Positions 63,354 to 64,000 of a DNA stretch of 64,000 nucleotides are shown here, piece after piece. Position 1 is the stretch's first letter; every line of letters begins with the position of its first letter. The position numbers and the translations under genes were made by a program. The DNA is taken from positions 558,001 through 622,000 of the forward strand of contig NC_017455.1 of NCBI RefSeq assembly GCF_000165465.1, in the 5' to 3' direction. This DNA is from Halanaerobium praevalens DSM 2228. Lineage in GTDB: Bacteria; Bacillota; Halanaerobiia; Halanaerobiales; Halanaerobiaceae. The notes under the pieces were generated by a model. That model ran no database searches. It was not told the origin of the DNA and saw only the letters and a list, made by a program, of their open reading frames with translations.

Positions 63354-63452
63354 TTTAAGCTTAAAAATTATTAAATTGAGCTTAAAATCGGATATGAGCT
63401 GGACCTTTTTCAGGAAGCTCTGTCTTGCTGTCGATAACAGCAGGACTCCGAT
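63354..63452 (+). ncRNA. structured leader of flgE: hairpin plus three-way junction
   Basis: Hairpin 1 pairs TTTAAGCT (63354-63361) with AGCTTAAA (63379-63386). Directly after it, ATCGGA (63387-63392) pairs with TCCGAT (63447-63452), enclosing two arms: GAGCT/AGCTC (63396-63400/63416-63420) with inner CCT/AGG, and a 10-pair stem GTCTTGCTGT/ACAGCAGGAC (63422-63431/63437-63446) capped by CGATA. The flgE ribosome site AAGGAGG begins nine bases later. There is no T-run, so translation control or RNA processing is likelier than termination. Not recognised as a known riboswitch class. Confidence 0.7.
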
Positions 63453-63475
63453 AAATACTGAAGGAGGAAAATTAT

Positions 63476-64000
63476 ATGTTAAGATCGATGTATGCCGGTG
63501 TTTCAGGATTGAATTCACACCAGCAGATGATGGATGTAACAGGTAATAATATTTCAAATGTAAATACAGTTGGTTTTAAAAGCAGTCGTGTTACTTTTAA
63601 AGAAATGTTAAGTCAGACCATTAGAGGTGCTTCTGCTCCTCAAGAAAATAGAGCAGGTACTAACCCACAACAGGTTGGCCTTGGTGTTGGTGTCGGAAGT
63701 ATTGATAGTGATATGTCTTCTGGTAACTTACAGTCAACTGGTAAAACTTCTGATGTAGCAATTCAGGGAGATGGATTTTTTGTGCTAAGAGATGGCAGTA
63801 CAGAAGTCTATTCTCGGGCTGGTAACTTTAATTTTGATGAACAGGGTAGACTATATTCTTCTAGTACTGGAATGTTAGTTCAGGGTTGGACAGCAAATGA
63901 AAATGGTGAATATAATAATGGATTAACTAGAAATAATCTGGGAGATATTCAACTAAAACAAGAAATTAATGCTGAAGCAACTGATAAAGTTAATTTTGCT
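63476..64000 (+). CDS. flgE: flagellar hook protein FlgE, N-terminal part
   Basis: The frame starts with AAGGAGG-spaced ATG and runs open to the window end (175 codons). MLRSMYAGVSGLNSHQQMM, then DVTGNNISNVNTVGFKSSRVTFKEML and VAIQGDGFFVLRDG are the hook/rod protein N-terminal signature. The C-terminus lies outside. It follows the structured leader and belongs to the flgB operon or to a processed segment of it. Confidence 0.95.
   Translation, partial: MLRSMYAGVSGLNSHQQMMDVTGNNISNVNTVGFKSSRVTFKEMLSQTIRGASAPQENRAGTNPQQVGLGVGVGSIDSDMSSGNLQSTGKTSDVAIQGDGFFVLRDGSTEVYSRAGNFNFDEQGRLYSSSTGMLVQGWTANENGEYNNGLTRNNLGDIQLKQEINAEATDKVNFA

Overview
The window is AT-rich, densely packed chromosomal DNA from a low-GC, strictly anaerobic, flagellated firmicute. 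Several features point to the Halanaerobiales (Halanaerobium/Halothermothrix-like halophilic fermenters): a short bacterial sucrose-phosphate synthase like the one known from Halothermothrix orenii, a ferredoxin-dependent 2-oxoacid oxidoreductase, a class I hybrid-cluster protein and a two-gene SUF system. This placement is inferred from gene content; the window has no rRNA. I saw no mobile element, phage, CRISPR array, tRNA or rRNA gene.

Layout. (1) 1-1102: end of an MscS channel gene and a DJ-1/PfpI gene. (2) 1227-13908: a complete alpha-glucan/sucrose block: glycogen phosphorylase, sucrose-phosphate synthase and a PfkB sugar kinase on the minus strand; type I pullulanase on plus; glgB-glgC-glgD on minus; and a divergent glgA carrying an unexpected ComEA-like helix-hairpin-helix tail. 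(3) 14091-20365: a sugar-isomerase-like gene, minimal SufCB, a NitT/TauT-type ABC transporter and a patatin. (4) 20563-21741: encapsulated ferritin plus encapsulin shell. (5) 21926-25287: a radical SAM/DUF4130 pair (putative DNA modification or repair) and UDP-GlcNAc 2-epimerase. (6) 25469-36451: KorAB-type oxidoreductase, a rubrerythrin-like protein, Hcp, an MCP, a Crp/Fnr regulator and an undescribed three-gene operon (cytoplasmic binding-protein-like protein, CobW/HypB/UreG-type GTPase, ABC ATPase without permease). GTGA-N6-TCAY operators lie upstream of hcp and between the regulator and the three-gene operon, suggesting one regulon. (7) 36658-44737: a DhaL-DegV fusion, a DUF1295 membrane protein and a DUF523/DUF1722 protein on plus; then on minus an oxidative pentose phosphate group (zwf, cyclase-family hydrolase, gnd) and an LUD-domain gene. 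(8) 44892-64000: motility. It includes yjfB, a TPR membrane protein, a sigma-28-type promoter leading into a small unknown gene, fliW-csrA-fliS-flgN-like, cheA-cheW, cheC-cheD, cheY, then flgB-flgC-fliE-fliF-fliG-fliH-fliI-fliJ-ylxF-fliK-flgD-TIGR02530-flgE, cut by the window end.

The main regulatory RNA is a cyclic di-GMP-I (GEMM-I) riboswitch with an adjacent terminator between cheY and flgB, which puts the whole hook-basal-body operon under c-di-GMP control. A second, unrecognised three-way-junction RNA precedes flgE. The most promising undescribed systems are the Hcp-linked GTPase/ABC operon, the GlgA-HhH fusion, a cyclase-family protein placed where 6-phosphogluconolactonase would be expected, and the flgE leader.
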